From Oscillospiraceae bacterium (GTDB taxonomy: Bacteria > Bacillota > Clostridia > Oscillospirales > CAG-272), in NCBI GenBank assembly GCA_015063795.1, contig SVTL01000013.1, positions 1-58,895 on the forward strand: a DNA stretch of 58,895 nt. Direction: 5' to 3'. The notes below the pieces were generated by a model, which was not told where the DNA came from, ran no database searches, and was given only the letters and a program-made list of their open reading frames with translations. The translations under genes were made by a program, and so were the position numbers. This document shows, piece after piece, positions 1 through 9,400 of the stretch; within the stretch, counting starts at the first letter, position 1, and every line of letters begins with the position of its first letter.

Positions 1-716
1 ACCGTGAGCTTTGGGACAGAGTGCAAGCTATGATTGCGGAACGGGCAAAGCCCTTTGACGTTGGCACAATCGGCTTGTTTGCAAGAAAAGCCCGCTGTGC
101 AAGTTGCGGATATGTAATGCGTTCATCAAAAACGGCACCGCAACGAGGCAGTAAGCATTATCTGCAATGTTCAAACCGCCACGTCGCAAAAGACGCTTGC
201 GAGGGTGCATTTATCTCGGTTGACCGTTTGGAACGGCTTGTGATAGCCGAGATAAACAGACTTTCCGCAGAATACCTTGACAAAGACGAGTTAGAGCAAA
301 ACATAGAGTTTTGCAACAACTTGCAAGCACAGAAAAATCGCATACTCTCCGATCTCGCGGCATACCGCAAAAAAAGCGAAGAATATGCAAAAGGTATTCG
401 GGAGCTTTATATGGATAAGGTTAAGGGCTTGATAACCGAAAGCGACTTTGTGGAACTGTCGAAAGACTTTACCACACAGAAAGAACGTCTTGAACGTGTA
501 GTTGCAGACGGTGAAAAACAGTTAGCCGAAATCGACGACAAAATTGCGGTTGGTGATAACCGCCGCGAACTCATTGAACAATACACAAACTTGGAACACC
601 TTAACCGCGAAATCGTGGAAACGCTGATTGATTACATATCTATCGGCAAGCGAATCCCCGGAACAAGGAATGTTCCCATAGAAATTCATTGGAATTTCTG
701 AAAAGTTTGTTCTTAT
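1..716 (+). mobile_element. right end of an integrated element, junction inside cotJC
   Basis: The recombinase gene runs to 701 and a truncated cotJC begins at about 717-735, where similarity to CotJC starts abruptly in mid-protein. The simplest reading is that the element inserted into cotJC, putting the attachment site between about 700 and 740. The left end and the 5' half of cotJC would lie upstream of the window. The exact core site cannot be read without the other junction. Confidence 0.7.
3..701 (+). CDS. large serine recombinase, C-terminal part (5' end outside window)
   Basis: The reading frame is open from the first bases of the window, so the gene starts upstream. What is visible is the C-terminal half of a large serine recombinase: a recombinase zinc-ribbon near the window start (CASCG, then a second cysteine group in LQCSNRHVAKDAC), a long coiled-coil arm (about residues 90-180 of the visible part, rich in E, K and Q), and a DUF4368-like tail ending IEIHWNF. 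The catalytic serine domain is not in the window. These enzymes integrate and excise phages and conjugative or mobilizable elements. The stop codon lies only 15 bp before the cotJC fragment, so this gene sits at the extreme right end of an integrated element. Family call is secure; which element carries it is unknown. Confidence 0.9.
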   Translation, partial: RELWDRVQAMIAERAKPFDVGTIGLFARKARCASCGYVMRSSKTAPQRGSKHYLQCSNRHVAKDACEGAFISVDRLERLVIAEINRLSAEYLDKDELEQNIEFCNNLQAQKNRILSDLAAYRKKSEEYAKGIRELYMDKVKGLITESDFVELSKDFTTQKERLERVVADGEKQLAEIDDKIAVGDNRRELIEQYTNLEHLNREIVETLIDYISIGKRIPGTRNVPIEIHWNF

Positions 717-950
717 ATGATTGCACCAGAGCAGAAGGCGCGCGTCACCTATGACAACATCCTGCGCTTGGTGGACGATCCCGATGTGCGCGATCCCATC
801 AAGTACCTCCGCGCAAGGGAGATCGTGCATTACCAGCGCTTCGGCGATGCTTTGCGTGTGGCGCAGGACCAGATGAATTCCAAAAACTTCTACGCCTTTA
901 ACCCGTCCTTTGATAAGCCCAGTTCGATGGATGACAGAAGTTGTCGTTAA
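717..950 (+). pseudogene. cotJC: cotJC, 3' fragment (spore coat Mn-catalase-like protein)
   Basis: The frame encodes about 77 residues that match the C-terminal third of CotJC, a manganese-catalase-like protein of the spore coat (about 190 aa when complete). Recognisable are QKARVTYDNILRL, DDPDVRDPIKYLR and REIVHYQRF; the Glu and His in REIVH correspond to metal ligands of the family. The N-terminal two thirds, with the other metal ligands, are missing, and no ribosome-binding site precedes the ATG at 717. The recombinase gene abuts it upstream. It may be a dead remnant, or one half of a gene that is rejoined when the element excises during sporulation, as happens for sigK with the skin element. 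The sequence alone cannot tell these apart. Confidence 0.82.
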
Positions 951-964
951 GAAATAAGAAGCAG

Positions 965-1010
965 CAAAAAAAGCAGATGAGACGTTGTCTCATCTGCTTT
1001 TTCCTTTTTG
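965..1010 (+). terminator. rho-independent terminator after cotJC fragment
   Basis: A perfect 13-bp stem (971-983 with 987-999, loop GTT) is flanked by an A-run and followed by a T-rich stretch. It lies 15 bp after the cotJC stop. The intact terminator supports this being the true 3' end of the original cotJC transcription unit. Confidence 0.88.
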
Positions 1011-1186
1011 CATGTTCTCTCTGTTCTGCTTCCGTTCGGTTGCCGCTGTCCGCCTGAAACGTGACAGAGCAGCCGGAAGAACGGCATGACAAATAAACGT
1101 GATGAGGATAAGAAACCTTTGTCCGTTTCGATATCACGGTTGACGCCGCAGTCGGATGCGGCGAGCTTTTTCAGCCTTTTCTTGTC

Positions 1187-4100
1187 TCAGCTCAGTTTCC
1201 AGTCCGCAATATCCGTCCACGTATAGATGTCACCAAGGTTAGGAGCAGCCTCGCCGGACTTTATGACCTTGAAGACCACCGCACACTCGAAATCCGTGAC
1301 CTTGTTGGGCGTGATGATCATCAGCTTGTTGAAGCCGGAGCCGCCGTTTTCACCGCTGGTCTTCGGATAATTCGGATCGTAGGAAGCCGCCTTGGCGGTG
1401 GAGAATGTAAGCGATGCATCGGCGGAAACGATCTCACAGAAGAGAATATGGTTTCCGCGCTTGATGGAAGCGGAACGACCGTCTTCACTTACGGTGACCG
1501 TACCGATGGTATGTACGCCCCAGCGTACGATTTCGGGTGTCTTCAGATGCATCTCATCCTGCACGATGACGGTGGTACGGTTGTCGGTAAGCATCGCGCC
1601 GCGCTGACCGTCCGTTGCCTGAGCGTAGGCCGACGTCATATCCAACACGGCAATCGAGGAGGTATCGTTGTTCTCCACCCGCTTGAATGTGCCAACCGCA
1701 TCCTTGCTCTGATCTTCCTTCGCATAGGAAACGTCGCCGATTACCAACGTATTCTGACCTTCGGCTCTCTTGCGGTAGTAGTTCCAGCGCTGCTGGCTGT
1801 CAAAGTAACCGGGGATGTTGTAGTTGTCCATGCCCAGCTCTGTCAGGAACATATAGCCGGCACCGCCGATGACGAAGTTGCCGATGTCCAAATCGCCGTG
1901 ATGAGCTGCATTGCTGCCGCCGTGAAGTCCGACAAACAGTGCGTCGTTTTTCCAGGTGTCACGCATGGTGACCGATCCCACTTCCGTGTAGTATGCATCC
2001 AGATTCAGCTGCACATCGTCGGAGATGTTCTGCGGGTCGTACCACATCAAGTCGTAGAAGTGTACGCTCCTGACCTTGTTGTCGATGCTGTTTCGGCGCA
2101 GACGGTTGATGGAAGGATCCCCGGTTTTTTTGGCAAACCAGGAGAGGAAATGGGTGTTGGGCAGTTGGTCAGAATGGTCGTCATGGAAGGCCCAGCCGAA
2201 GTCTTCTGTTTCGAGATAGGCGGTAAAATAGGAGGATGCGGCAAGTCCGGGGGAGTCGTACAGTCCGTAGTTGGTGCCGCAGGCGGAATCAAGGGAAGCG
2301 ATCATAATATGGAGGAATTCCGTGCCGTAGGCCCAGTAGTTCAAGGATTCCTGATAACCGCCGTCGGGGGCGTAGGTATACATTCCTCGTTCGACGTTTC
2401 GGATGGCATAGCCGATCAGCGCAGAGCACTCTTCCGGATATACATTGGCATAGGCCAAAGCCGCCGCCGACAAACCGCCGTTGCAGACACCGGTCCAGTT
2501 GCCGTCCTCCCACATGAAGAGTCGTCCTTCATATTTATCCAGACCGGGCATGATGCCCATCTTCAGCGTGGCCGATTCCATCTTCTCCCGACGTTCAACT
2601 GTCCAGTAGTCGTAAAGCCAGTCGTACGCAATGGCCATGGGATAGCAGATCTCAGCGGTATCGAGGAAGTGGTCGGGATGCCAGTCCTTGAAGTTGCAGA
2701 GGGCGTTAACTTCCTTCCATACGCGCTCCGCGTAGGCCTTCTCGTCCGTCAGTCGATAGAGAAGACACCAGGGGATGATGCGGTTTTTGGCTTTTCGAGA
2801 GATTTCGAGCAGACGGACACCGTCCGGCAGCTGATAGGAAACGGGGGCAGCCTTGAACTCCGAAGATTGGGTGCCGTACTGGGTTTCCAGAGTCTTAACC
2901 CAATTCTGGAAGGTTTTGTCGGTCTTGGCGTATCCCTTCAGACGGGTGAAGTCATCCTCGGTCAGCATGATGCGGGGATGCACGTCACCGCCCAGGTTGT
3001 CCACCATATCCGCCATAATCTCCTCGCCGGAGGGACGGGTGAAGCGCGTGGCATACGAAATGTTCAACAGCGCATCGAGATCTTCGCTTATGTTGAACGG
3101 ATCCTTTTCATTCGACAGCATCACGATGCCCATGGTATCCGTATACAGCTCGCTGTAGCCGAACATCTTCATGGCATAGGTGTGAGGAACGAACAGGGAG
3201 TCGCCGTTGACACGGACGGTGAAGTCCAGCTTTTCTTCCTTGCCGTCCACCGTTACGGTATTTTTGTTGCCGGTGTAGGTGTAGGATTTGCCCTTGTAGC
3301 TCATGTTCAGCACGCGGGTGGAGGCGGTGTAGTCGGCTTTTTCGTCATGTTTGGCGGCGAAGACGGACAGCGGCAGCCAATAGGTTCCGTTTTCCTCAAA
3401 GACGACGGACGTGTCGTCCAGCGCACTGATCTCGATGATATCTTCGTCGTAGACAGCACGGGGACCATCCAGAGAGAAGGCTACCGCATCCCCCAAAAAC
3501 AGGTCGGACGTGTTGGCGGCGGCCATGTTGGTGTGCAGGGTTACGGTTTCCAGATGGATGGTGGTTTCGGGATCGTTGGTCTGGCCCCAACCGGTTGCGG
3601 TTAAAACCACCTTATCGATGTGATCCCAGCCCCAGGGGTTTCGGTTTTTGGTGGCTGATGTCAAAGGTGCGGAAAAATAGATCCAGCCGGTCGTTTCGGG
3701 CTGCAGCTTGAAGGAGTAGTAGTCCCAGCCGTCGTTGCCCGGATCATCGCTGTTGAAGTATAAAATGAAGGTAGCACCGCGGTATTCCTCGGGCACGTAG
3801 TACCACATGGATAAGCCGGTGTACTGGCTCAAATCCTGTTTTTCTTCCGGAAGCTTTACGGTTTGCTGGGCTTGGGTGCACTTCCAGGCAAAGGAGACAT
3901 CGTGATTCTTCACGATATCCTTGCTGTGCTGCGTTTGGTATTTTTCCTGCGTGAAGTCAAAGACGTGAAGCGGCTGATCCGGGTTTTCTTTCAGCTCGCT
4001 GTAACGGATCAAGTTGGCAGAGAGAAGACGGGTTACAGAGGGATCGGGCTTCTCCTTTGTGGGAAGACGGAGTTCAGCGGCGGGAGGAGTGGTCTCCGGT

Positions 4101-4291
4101 GGGGCGGTTGTTTCGGGAGCGTTTGTTGTTTCCGGCGTTTGGGCAGTCGAGGGGTCATCGGGGGAAATACTGCCGCTGTCCGCTGTGGTAACATCGTCGT
4201 TTTCTGGGGGGAGTGAGGCGTTGCAGGCGGTGAGTGGCAGAATGGTCAGAGCTGCCAGAAGAAGAGCGGTAATTCGTATGTTGCGTTTCAT
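1187..4291 (-). CDS. secreted lipoprotein, heparinase II/III-like polysaccharide lyase
   Basis: The protein has about 1034 residues. An N-terminal signal peptide ends in a lipobox (LTAC), so it is probably anchored to the outer face of the membrane. A Thr/Pro/Glu-rich linker follows, then a jelly-roll-like region (about 90-250), a copper-amine-oxidase-N-like domain (about 295-400), an alpha/alpha-barrel region (about 430-700, with WEDGNWTGVCNGG) and a C-terminal beta region typical of heparinase II/III proteins (GLHGGSNAAHHGDLDIGNF, then RAEGQNTLVIGD). Such enzymes cleave uronic-acid polysaccharides; the substrate here is not predictable. The start at 4291 has AAAGGAA upstream and puts the signal peptide first; a start at 4324 would add 11 residues with no good site. 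It is transcribed alone from a promoter with an operator-like repeat. Confidence 0.85.
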   Translation of the reverse strand: MKRNIRITALLLAALTILPLTACNASLPPENDDVTTADSGSISPDDPSTAQTPETTNAPETTAPPETTPPAAELRLPTKEKPDPSVTRLLSANLIRYSELKENPDQPLHVFDFTQEKYQTQHSKDIVKNHDVSFAWKCTQAQQTVKLPEEKQDLSQYTGLSMWYYVPEEYRGATFILYFNSDDPGNDGWDYYSFKLQPETTGWIYFSAPLTSATKNRNPWGWDHIDKVVLTATGWGQTNDPETTIHLETVTLHTNMAAANTSDLFLGDAVAFSLDGPRAVYDEDIIEISALDDTSVVFEENGTYWLPLSVFAAKHDEKADYTASTRVLNMSYKGKSYTYTGNKNTVTVDGKEEKLDFTVRVNGDSLFVPHTYAMKMFGYSELYTDTMGIVMLSNEKDPFNISEDLDALLNISYATRFTRPSGEEIMADMVDNLGGDVHPRIMLTEDDFTRLKGYAKTDKTFQNWVKTLETQYGTQSSEFKAAPVSYQLPDGVRLLEISRKAKNRIIPWCLLYRLTDEKAYAERVWKEVNALCNFKDWHPDHFLDTAEICYPMAIAYDWLYDYWTVERREKMESATLKMGIMPGLDKYEGRLFMWEDGNWTGVCNGGLSAAALAYANVYPEECSALIGYAIRNVERGMYTYAPDGGYQESLNYWAYGTEFLHIMIASLDSACGTNYGLYDSPGLAASSYFTAYLETEDFGWAFHDDHSDQLPNTHFLSWFAKKTGDPSINRLRRNSIDNKVRSVHFYDLMWYDPQNISDDVQLNLDAYYTEVGSVTMRDTWKNDALFVGLHGGSNAAHHGDLDIGNFVIGGAGYMFLTELGMDNYNIPGYFDSQQRWNYYRKRAEGQNTLVIGDVSYAKEDQSKDAVGTFKRVENNDTSSIAVLDMTSAYAQATDGQRGAMLTDNRTTVIVQDEMHLKTPEIVRWGVHTIGTVTVSEDGRSASIKRGNHILFCEIVSADASLTFSTAKAASYDPNYPKTSGENGGSGFNKLMIITPNKVTDFECAVVFKVIKSGEAAPNLGDIYTWTDIADWKLS

Positions 4292-4344
4292 CTTCAATTC
4301 CTTTCTTTTGTTCCTTGATGTCACATGATATAAGCATTACGCTC

Positions 4345-4372
4345 ATTATATTAAGCACAGTTTACGGATCAA
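4345..4372 (-). promoter_or_regulatory. sigma-A-type promoter of the heparinase-like gene
   Basis: Read on the minus strand, TTGATC is followed 16 bp later by a perfect TATAAT, ending about 55 bp before the chosen start codon. The right half of an 11-bp inverted repeat falls between the two boxes. Confidence 0.7.
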
Positions 4373-4395
4373 TTTGTACAAGGGAAACTGTGCTT
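4353..4395. repeat. perfect 11-bp inverted repeat around a -35 box (operator-like)
   Basis: AAGCACAGTTT (4353-4363) and AAACTGTGCTT (4385-4395) are exact reverse complements, 21 bp apart. One arm lies between the -35 and -10 boxes and the other just upstream of -35, a position suited to a repressor that holds both arms. A hairpin in RNA is less likely because only one arm could be transcribed at most. Confidence 0.6.
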
Positions 4396-4531
4396 GAATC
4401 GCTGCGTTTATGATAGCATACTTCTTCTTGAAATGCAAGGCATTGTCTCTGAAAATCGGATATAAAAACAGATTCGCTTCCGGCAAAAAAGCCTTGTGAT
4501 GTCAAGCGCCGCTTGGCATTTTGCTGTCGGT

Positions 4532-5164
4532 TTATTCATCGCTTTTCGGCAGGTTCCAGTGGTAGCGGGCGGCGAGGAGGCGGAGCAGGATGGTCAGAGC
4601 CGCGCTGAGAAACATGGAGGGCGTTTCGCCCAAAAGCGGCCAGAGCGCGATACAGGCCGCGCCGCCGAGAATGGAGGCCGAGGCGTAAAAATGCTTGACA
4701 AAGATGTAGGGCATGTCGCCGGCCATCACGTCCCGCAGAACGCCGCCGCCCACGCCCGTGAGAACGCCCACGAACAGGAACAGAAAGACATTGAACGATT
4801 CGGTGCTTTCCATGGCGGTGCGGATGCCGGCGGCGGTGAAGATGCCAAGCCCGAAGGAGTCCATCACCAGCAGAATGAGCTCGTGCAGGTGCTGGCGGCG
4901 GTGGAAAAAGCGGCGGACGACGGGGAGAAAGACCACCACCGAGGTGGCGATGGCCAAAAGCGCATACATGGGGTTGCGGAACATCATCGGCGGGGTGTTG
5001 CCGAGAAGCAGGTCGCGGATGACGCCGCCTCCCGTGGCGGTGGTGAGCCCGAGCAGGATCACGCCTAAAAGGTCCATCTTTTTCTGGATGGCGATCATCG
5101 CGCCCGACCAGGCAAAGGCAACCGTTCCCATCAGCTCGAAGAGCAGAATAAGCAGAGAAGACAT
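4532..5164 (-). CDS. TRIC/UPF0126 family membrane protein (YadS/YicG type)
   Basis: About 210 residues with seven hydrophobic segments in two repeated halves. The glycine signatures of the bacterial TRIC (trimeric intracellular cation channel, UPF0126) family are present in both halves: TATGGGVIRDLLLG in the first and GVGGGVLRDVMAG in the second. Members form cation-permeable pores in the cytoplasmic membrane; their physiological role in bacteria is poorly known. The ATG at 5164 has GAGGTG six bases upstream and is preferred over the in-frame GTG at 5173. The gene lies downstream of ddh on the same strand but behind a strong terminator, so it probably has its own promoter. The family call is firm. 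Confidence 0.9.
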   Translation of the reverse strand: MSSLLILLFELMGTVAFAWSGAMIAIQKKMDLLGVILLGLTTATGGGVIRDLLLGNTPPMMFRNPMYALLAIATSVVVFLPVVRRFFHRRQHLHELILLVMDSFGLGIFTAAGIRTAMESTESFNVFLFLFVGVLTGVGGGVLRDVMAGDMPYIFVKHFYASASILGGAACIALWPLLGETPSMFLSAALTILLRLLAARYHWNLPKSDE

Positions 5165-5235
5165 ACAAAACACCTCGGAAAGAAGGATTCTGTTTTCATT
5201 CTATCACAGAACGCCGAAAAAGGGAACCGCTTTTT

Positions 5236-5271
5236 GAAAAAAGACCTGCCGCGGAAAAAACGGCAGATCTT
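5236..5271 (-). terminator. rho-independent terminator after ddh
   Basis: On the minus strand an 11-bp stem (one G-T pair) formed by 5261-5271 and 5241-5251 is followed by a run of six T. It starts 12 bp after the ddh stop codon. Confidence 0.85.
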
Positions 5272-5283
5272 GTATCGGATTTT

Positions 5284-6270
5284 TTACAGCATTTGTTTGC
5301 GGAGGGCGGCGGGATCGTTGGCGGAGAGCAGGGCGGGGGGAACGTCGAAGACCGTCTTGCAGCCGCGCTGTCCCTCTTTGGCCATACGGAATGCGGCGCG
5401 GGCGTAGGCGACCAGCACCGAGGAGGTGAATTCGGGGTTGGAATCCAGCTTCAGGCTGTATTCGATGATGTGCTTGTGCTCGCCCTCGAAGCCGGTGCAG
5501 CCGCTGCGGATGACGAAGCCGCCGTGGGGAATGCCGCTGTGATCGCGCTGCAGCTCCTCAGCGGAGATGAAGTGGACGGTGGTGTCGTAGTCGGCGAAAT
5601 AGTTGGGCATTTCCTTGATCTCTTTTTCGATGCGCGCCTTGTCTGCGCCCTCTTCGGCCACCACAAAGCACTCACGCAGATGCTTGTCACGGGTGGTCAG
5701 CTCGGGATTTTCGCCGCTGCGGACGGCCTGCAGAGCGCTCTCCACGGGGATGGTGTACTGTCTGGCATCCAAAACGCCCTCCACGCGGCGGATGGCATCG
5801 GAATGCCCCTGGCTGACGCCCTTGCCCCAGAAGGTGTAATCCTTGCCGTCGGGCAGAAGCGCGGAGGCATACAGACGGTTCAGCGAGAACATACCGGGGT
5901 CCCAGCCCACGGAGATGATGGCCACCTTGCCCGCATCGACGGCGGCGCGGTCCACGTTTTCAAAATGCTCGGGGATCTTGGCGTGGGTGTCGAAGCTGTC
6001 GATGACGTTGAAGTACTTTGCCAAAGCGGGAGTCTGCTCGGGCAGGTCGGTGGCACTGCCGCCGCAGAGGATCATCACGTCGAGACGGTCGGCCCACGCG
6101 GACACCTCCTTTGCGGAGACAACGGGAACGCCGGCGGTCTTCAGCTTCAGCGAGGAAGGATCGCGGCGGGTGAAGACGGCGCAAAGCTCCATGTCCCTGT
6201 TCTGACGGATGGCGGCCTCCACGCCGCGGCCCAGATTGCCGTACCCGAATATACCAATGCGAATGCTCAT
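5284..6270 (-). CDS. ddh: meso-diaminopimelate D-dehydrogenase
   Basis: 328 residues, the normal length. The N-terminal Rossmann motif GIFGYGNLGRG binds NADPH, and the DSFDTH and SVGWDPGMFSLNR stretches are typical of the catalytic region of Ddh. The enzyme makes meso-diaminopimelate from tetrahydrodipicolinate in one reductive amination step, bypassing the four-step succinylase or acetylase routes; the product feeds peptidoglycan and, through LysA (encoded at 43.7-45.0 kb), lysine. The gene is monocistronic, with a consensus promoter upstream and a terminator downstream. GAAAGG precedes the ATG. No lysine riboswitch is visible in its short leader. Confidence 0.95.
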   Translation of the reverse strand: MSIRIGIFGYGNLGRGVEAAIRQNRDMELCAVFTRRDPSSLKLKTAGVPVVSAKEVSAWADRLDVMILCGGSATDLPEQTPALAKYFNVIDSFDTHAKIPEHFENVDRAAVDAGKVAIISVGWDPGMFSLNRLYASALLPDGKDYTFWGKGVSQGHSDAIRRVEGVLDARQYTIPVESALQAVRSGENPELTTRDKHLRECFVVAEEGADKARIEKEIKEMPNYFADYDTTVHFISAEELQRDHSGIPHGGFVIRSGCTGFEGEHKHIIEYSLKLDSNPEFTSSVLVAYARAAFRMAKEGQRGCKTVFDVPPALLSANDPAALRKQML

Positions 6271-6359
6271 AGATCAATCAACCTTTCTCTCAACAGATTC
6301 AGACAGCCTCACGGATGAGGTCTGCGCGGTATGTACGACCGCATGAAAAAATGATATCC

Positions 6360-6388
6360 ATTGTACCACGTTATGCTCCATCCGTCAA
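6360..6388 (-). promoter_or_regulatory. sigma-A-type promoter of ddh
   Basis: On the minus strand TTGACG and TACAAT are separated by 17 bp, about 90 bp before the ddh start. It lies back to back with the promoter of the dockerin protein. Confidence 0.75.
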
Positions 6389-6426
6389 CGGTATTTTTTG
6401 AACAAAACGAAAAGAAGAAGCGATTG

Positions 6427-6455
6427 TTGACAAAAGAGGGAAGATAATCTATAAT
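6427..6455 (+). promoter_or_regulatory. perfect consensus sigma-A promoter of the dockerin-repeat gene
   Basis: TTGACA, exactly 17 bp, TATAAT: an exact match to the vegetative consensus, unusual in natural promoters. The start codon is 36 bp past the -10 box, with GGAGG just before it. Strong constitutive transcription is expected unless a repressor acts; no obvious operator repeat is visible. Confidence 0.88.
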
Positions 6456-6491
6456 AGAACAGAATGATTTTTCTGTTTTTGGAGGTTCCGC

Positions 6492-9400
6492 ATGAAAAAG
6501 AAATGGTTGAAAACATTCGCGGTCGGCATGCTGCTGTTTGCTATTCTGGCGATCGGCGCTTTTGCCGCGGACGGTCTTACGGGCGATGTGGACGGCAGCG
6601 GTCGTGTCACCACCTACGACGCGATTGCCTGTATCAAAGGCATTGCCGAGCAGACGGCGGACGAAGCCTGCGATGTCAACGGCGACGGCACGATCGATGT
6701 GCTGGACGCGATGGCGGTCGTGCAGATTGTGGTTAAGCAGGCGGACTGCGGTTTTTCCGTCCTGCCCAAGGTGACGGCCGATCCCGCCACCGGCTATGAC
6801 CGCCTGACCGGTACGCCCTCGCTCAGCGGCAGTCTCTATTACTATTACACCGATACGGCGGAGGAGCCTGCCTCGATCCAGGAGTTTGTGAATACTTTCA
6901 ACAGCATCGGCTCCGCCTCTTCGTACACCAGAGTCGGTGTGACATCGGTTGTGGCAGGTGACGCGATCAGACAAAGTTTAAGGCATACGGCATCCGTCAG
7001 CGGGTATGATTATGTGGTGATGGCGATCTATTACAGAACCGGTACGTATGCCAAGCCCATCGTTGTGAAGCGGGAAGCGGCGAAGCCGATCGAGTCGACT
7101 CCGCTTGCGATCGCTACCTTAAATGGATACGATTATCTGACCGGAACGCCCGCTCAGAGCGGTACGATCTATTATTACTACACCGATGTGTTGACAGTTA
7201 TGCCTACCGTTGCGTCCTTCTGGTCCTCATACAGCGCGGCAGACTCAACCCATTGCGGTTCTATCTCCGCTTATGCCGGGACGCCTTTGACCAATGCGCA
7301 GATGAAGCCCACGGCGACCGTCAGCGGCTGTCGGTATGCGGTCGTGATGCTTGTCCCCGCGGACGGATCGGTTTCCTCACCTCAGTTGATCGTCCGTGGC
7401 GCATTGCCGTCCAATCCCGGCTTCAGCGTTGCGCCGAAGATAACGGCGGATGCTGCACTTGGTTATGATATGCTTTCCGCCACGCCCTCGGTCACCGGTA
7501 CCATCTACTATTATTATACCAACACCGCTGCCGCTCCGACCGCGGCCAGTGAGTTTGTGACCAACTTTAACAGCGTCGGTTCTTCCTCGTCGTATGCTTT
7601 GGTCGGTACGGTCGCCGTCACTGCGGGTTCGGCCATCAACCGTAGCTTGAAGTCCACCGCTACGGTCAGCTCGTACAAGTATGTGGTCATGGCCATCTAT
7701 TATAGCGACGGCTTGTATACCACGCCTGTGATTGCAACTCGCAACACGCTGACCTCGACGACCTTCTCGATCACCTCCTCCGGTACCCATGACTATCTGA
7801 ACGGCACGCCTGCCAAGACCGGCACGATCTATTATTACTATGCGGTTTCTGCCATCGTTCCCGCCGCGGCTTCCGATTTCTGGATCGGCTACAACGGCAG
7901 CGTTTACAACGGCTCTGTGAGCGCCGCCGCCAATGTTCCTCTGTCCAACGCGCAGATGAGGCCCACAGCCGGCGTAACGGGTTACAACTATGTGATTGTA
8001 ATGTTGGTCGGCAATGACGGCTCTACCACGACGCCTCAGCGGATCGTCCGCGGCGGCAACGTGACAAGCACCTTCAAGGGCGCTGCTCTCTACTCGATTG
8101 AAAACAACGTTGAATACATCACCGCCACGCCCGCCATGTCGGGGACGCTCTATTGGTACTATACCACCCTGAGCACGGTTCCCGCCACGGGCTCTGTTGC
8201 ATTCACCAACTGGGTGAATGCCTCCACGCTCAGAGGCTCTGAGGCCGCTGTGGTCAACACCGCCGAGAAGTTCACGCTCAAGAGCTACGCCGATGTCTAC
8301 CCGTATAATTACATCGTGGCCTTTATCGGCTATTCCAACGGTCTCACCACTTCCTACACCATGCCGGTGCTGATCTCCAAGACCAATTCGACCGTGATGA
8401 CCCATGGCTTCACGGCAACGCCTACCCTGTCCAAGAGCAACGGCTTTGATTACCTGAACGCCACGCCCACGGTGAGCGGCACCATTCAGTATTACTACAC
8501 CAACAACAGCACCACGCCCACCACGACTACCTTTGAGACCATTTACGACTCCGCTGCTCAAATCACCCGGGGCGTTCTGAGCGCAACGGCCAACGTCCCG
8601 CTGACCGGCAACAACGCCGCTCTCCACTCGGAAACCGCTCTGCCTCCGGCGCAGTACCGCTATGTGGTCATCCGCCTGCTCGATTCCACCGGCACCATCA
8701 AGTATGCTCCTGTGGTTCTGGTCAGACAGACCGCCGCGGTCACCGGCACGGGATTTACCTCCGTACCCGTCTATTCTCTGTACGGCGGCACGATCGATGC
8801 GGCGCTCTTCATGCCTGCGGTTACCGGTACGATGTATTGGTACTACACTACGCTGACCACCGCTCCGACGGCGGCGGATTACAACGGCCTGTACAACGCC
8901 GCTCTGCTGAAGAACTCCCTGAGCGTCTCCTCCCTCACCTCTCAGACGGTCTATCTGAAGGCTGTCGCCGACCGCGCCGGTTATACCCATGTGGTCTTCC
9001 AGATGGTCGATTTTGTCGGCAACCGCTACACGCCTGTGGTCGTTTCGGTCAGCACCGTTTCCACCACCAACGGCTTTACAGGCGGTCCTTTCTGGACCAG
9101 CTACAACGGATACGATTATGTGAGTGGTACGACTGCTTCTGTTGGCAAGCTTCACTTTTACTATACCAACATTGCCAATACTCCCGACCCCGACGGCTTC
9201 CTTGCTGCTTATACCGCTGCTCCCGGCGGATATAAGGGGCAATTCTCCGTTCCCACTCCGACCTTTGGCGCTGCCCTTTTCGCCTCTGATAATGTGTCTT
9301 CCTTCAAATATATCGTTATCATGTTTGAGGACGGCAACGGCACCAAATACAAGCCCGTGGTGCTCACTCGTGTGACGACTGCGGTCGACACCGGATTTGT

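Noticed and set aside
1146-1175. GC-rich hairpin past the end of the heparinase-like gene
   Set aside because: The stem CGCCGCA/TGCGGCG has no T-run on the minus strand; on the plus strand T's follow, but no gene needs it there besides the cotJC fragment, which already has a terminator.
1448-3604. Long plus-strand open frame of 718 codons
   Set aside because: It lies wholly antisense to the lipoprotein gene, whose signal peptide, lipobox and domains are clear. The frame is open only because of GC-rich codon bias; its protein is low-complexity Val/Gly/His.
4482-4517. Possible terminator after the TRIC gene
   Set aside because: There is a 7-bp stem, but the T-run on the minus strand lies about 10 bases past it, too far for a standard terminator.
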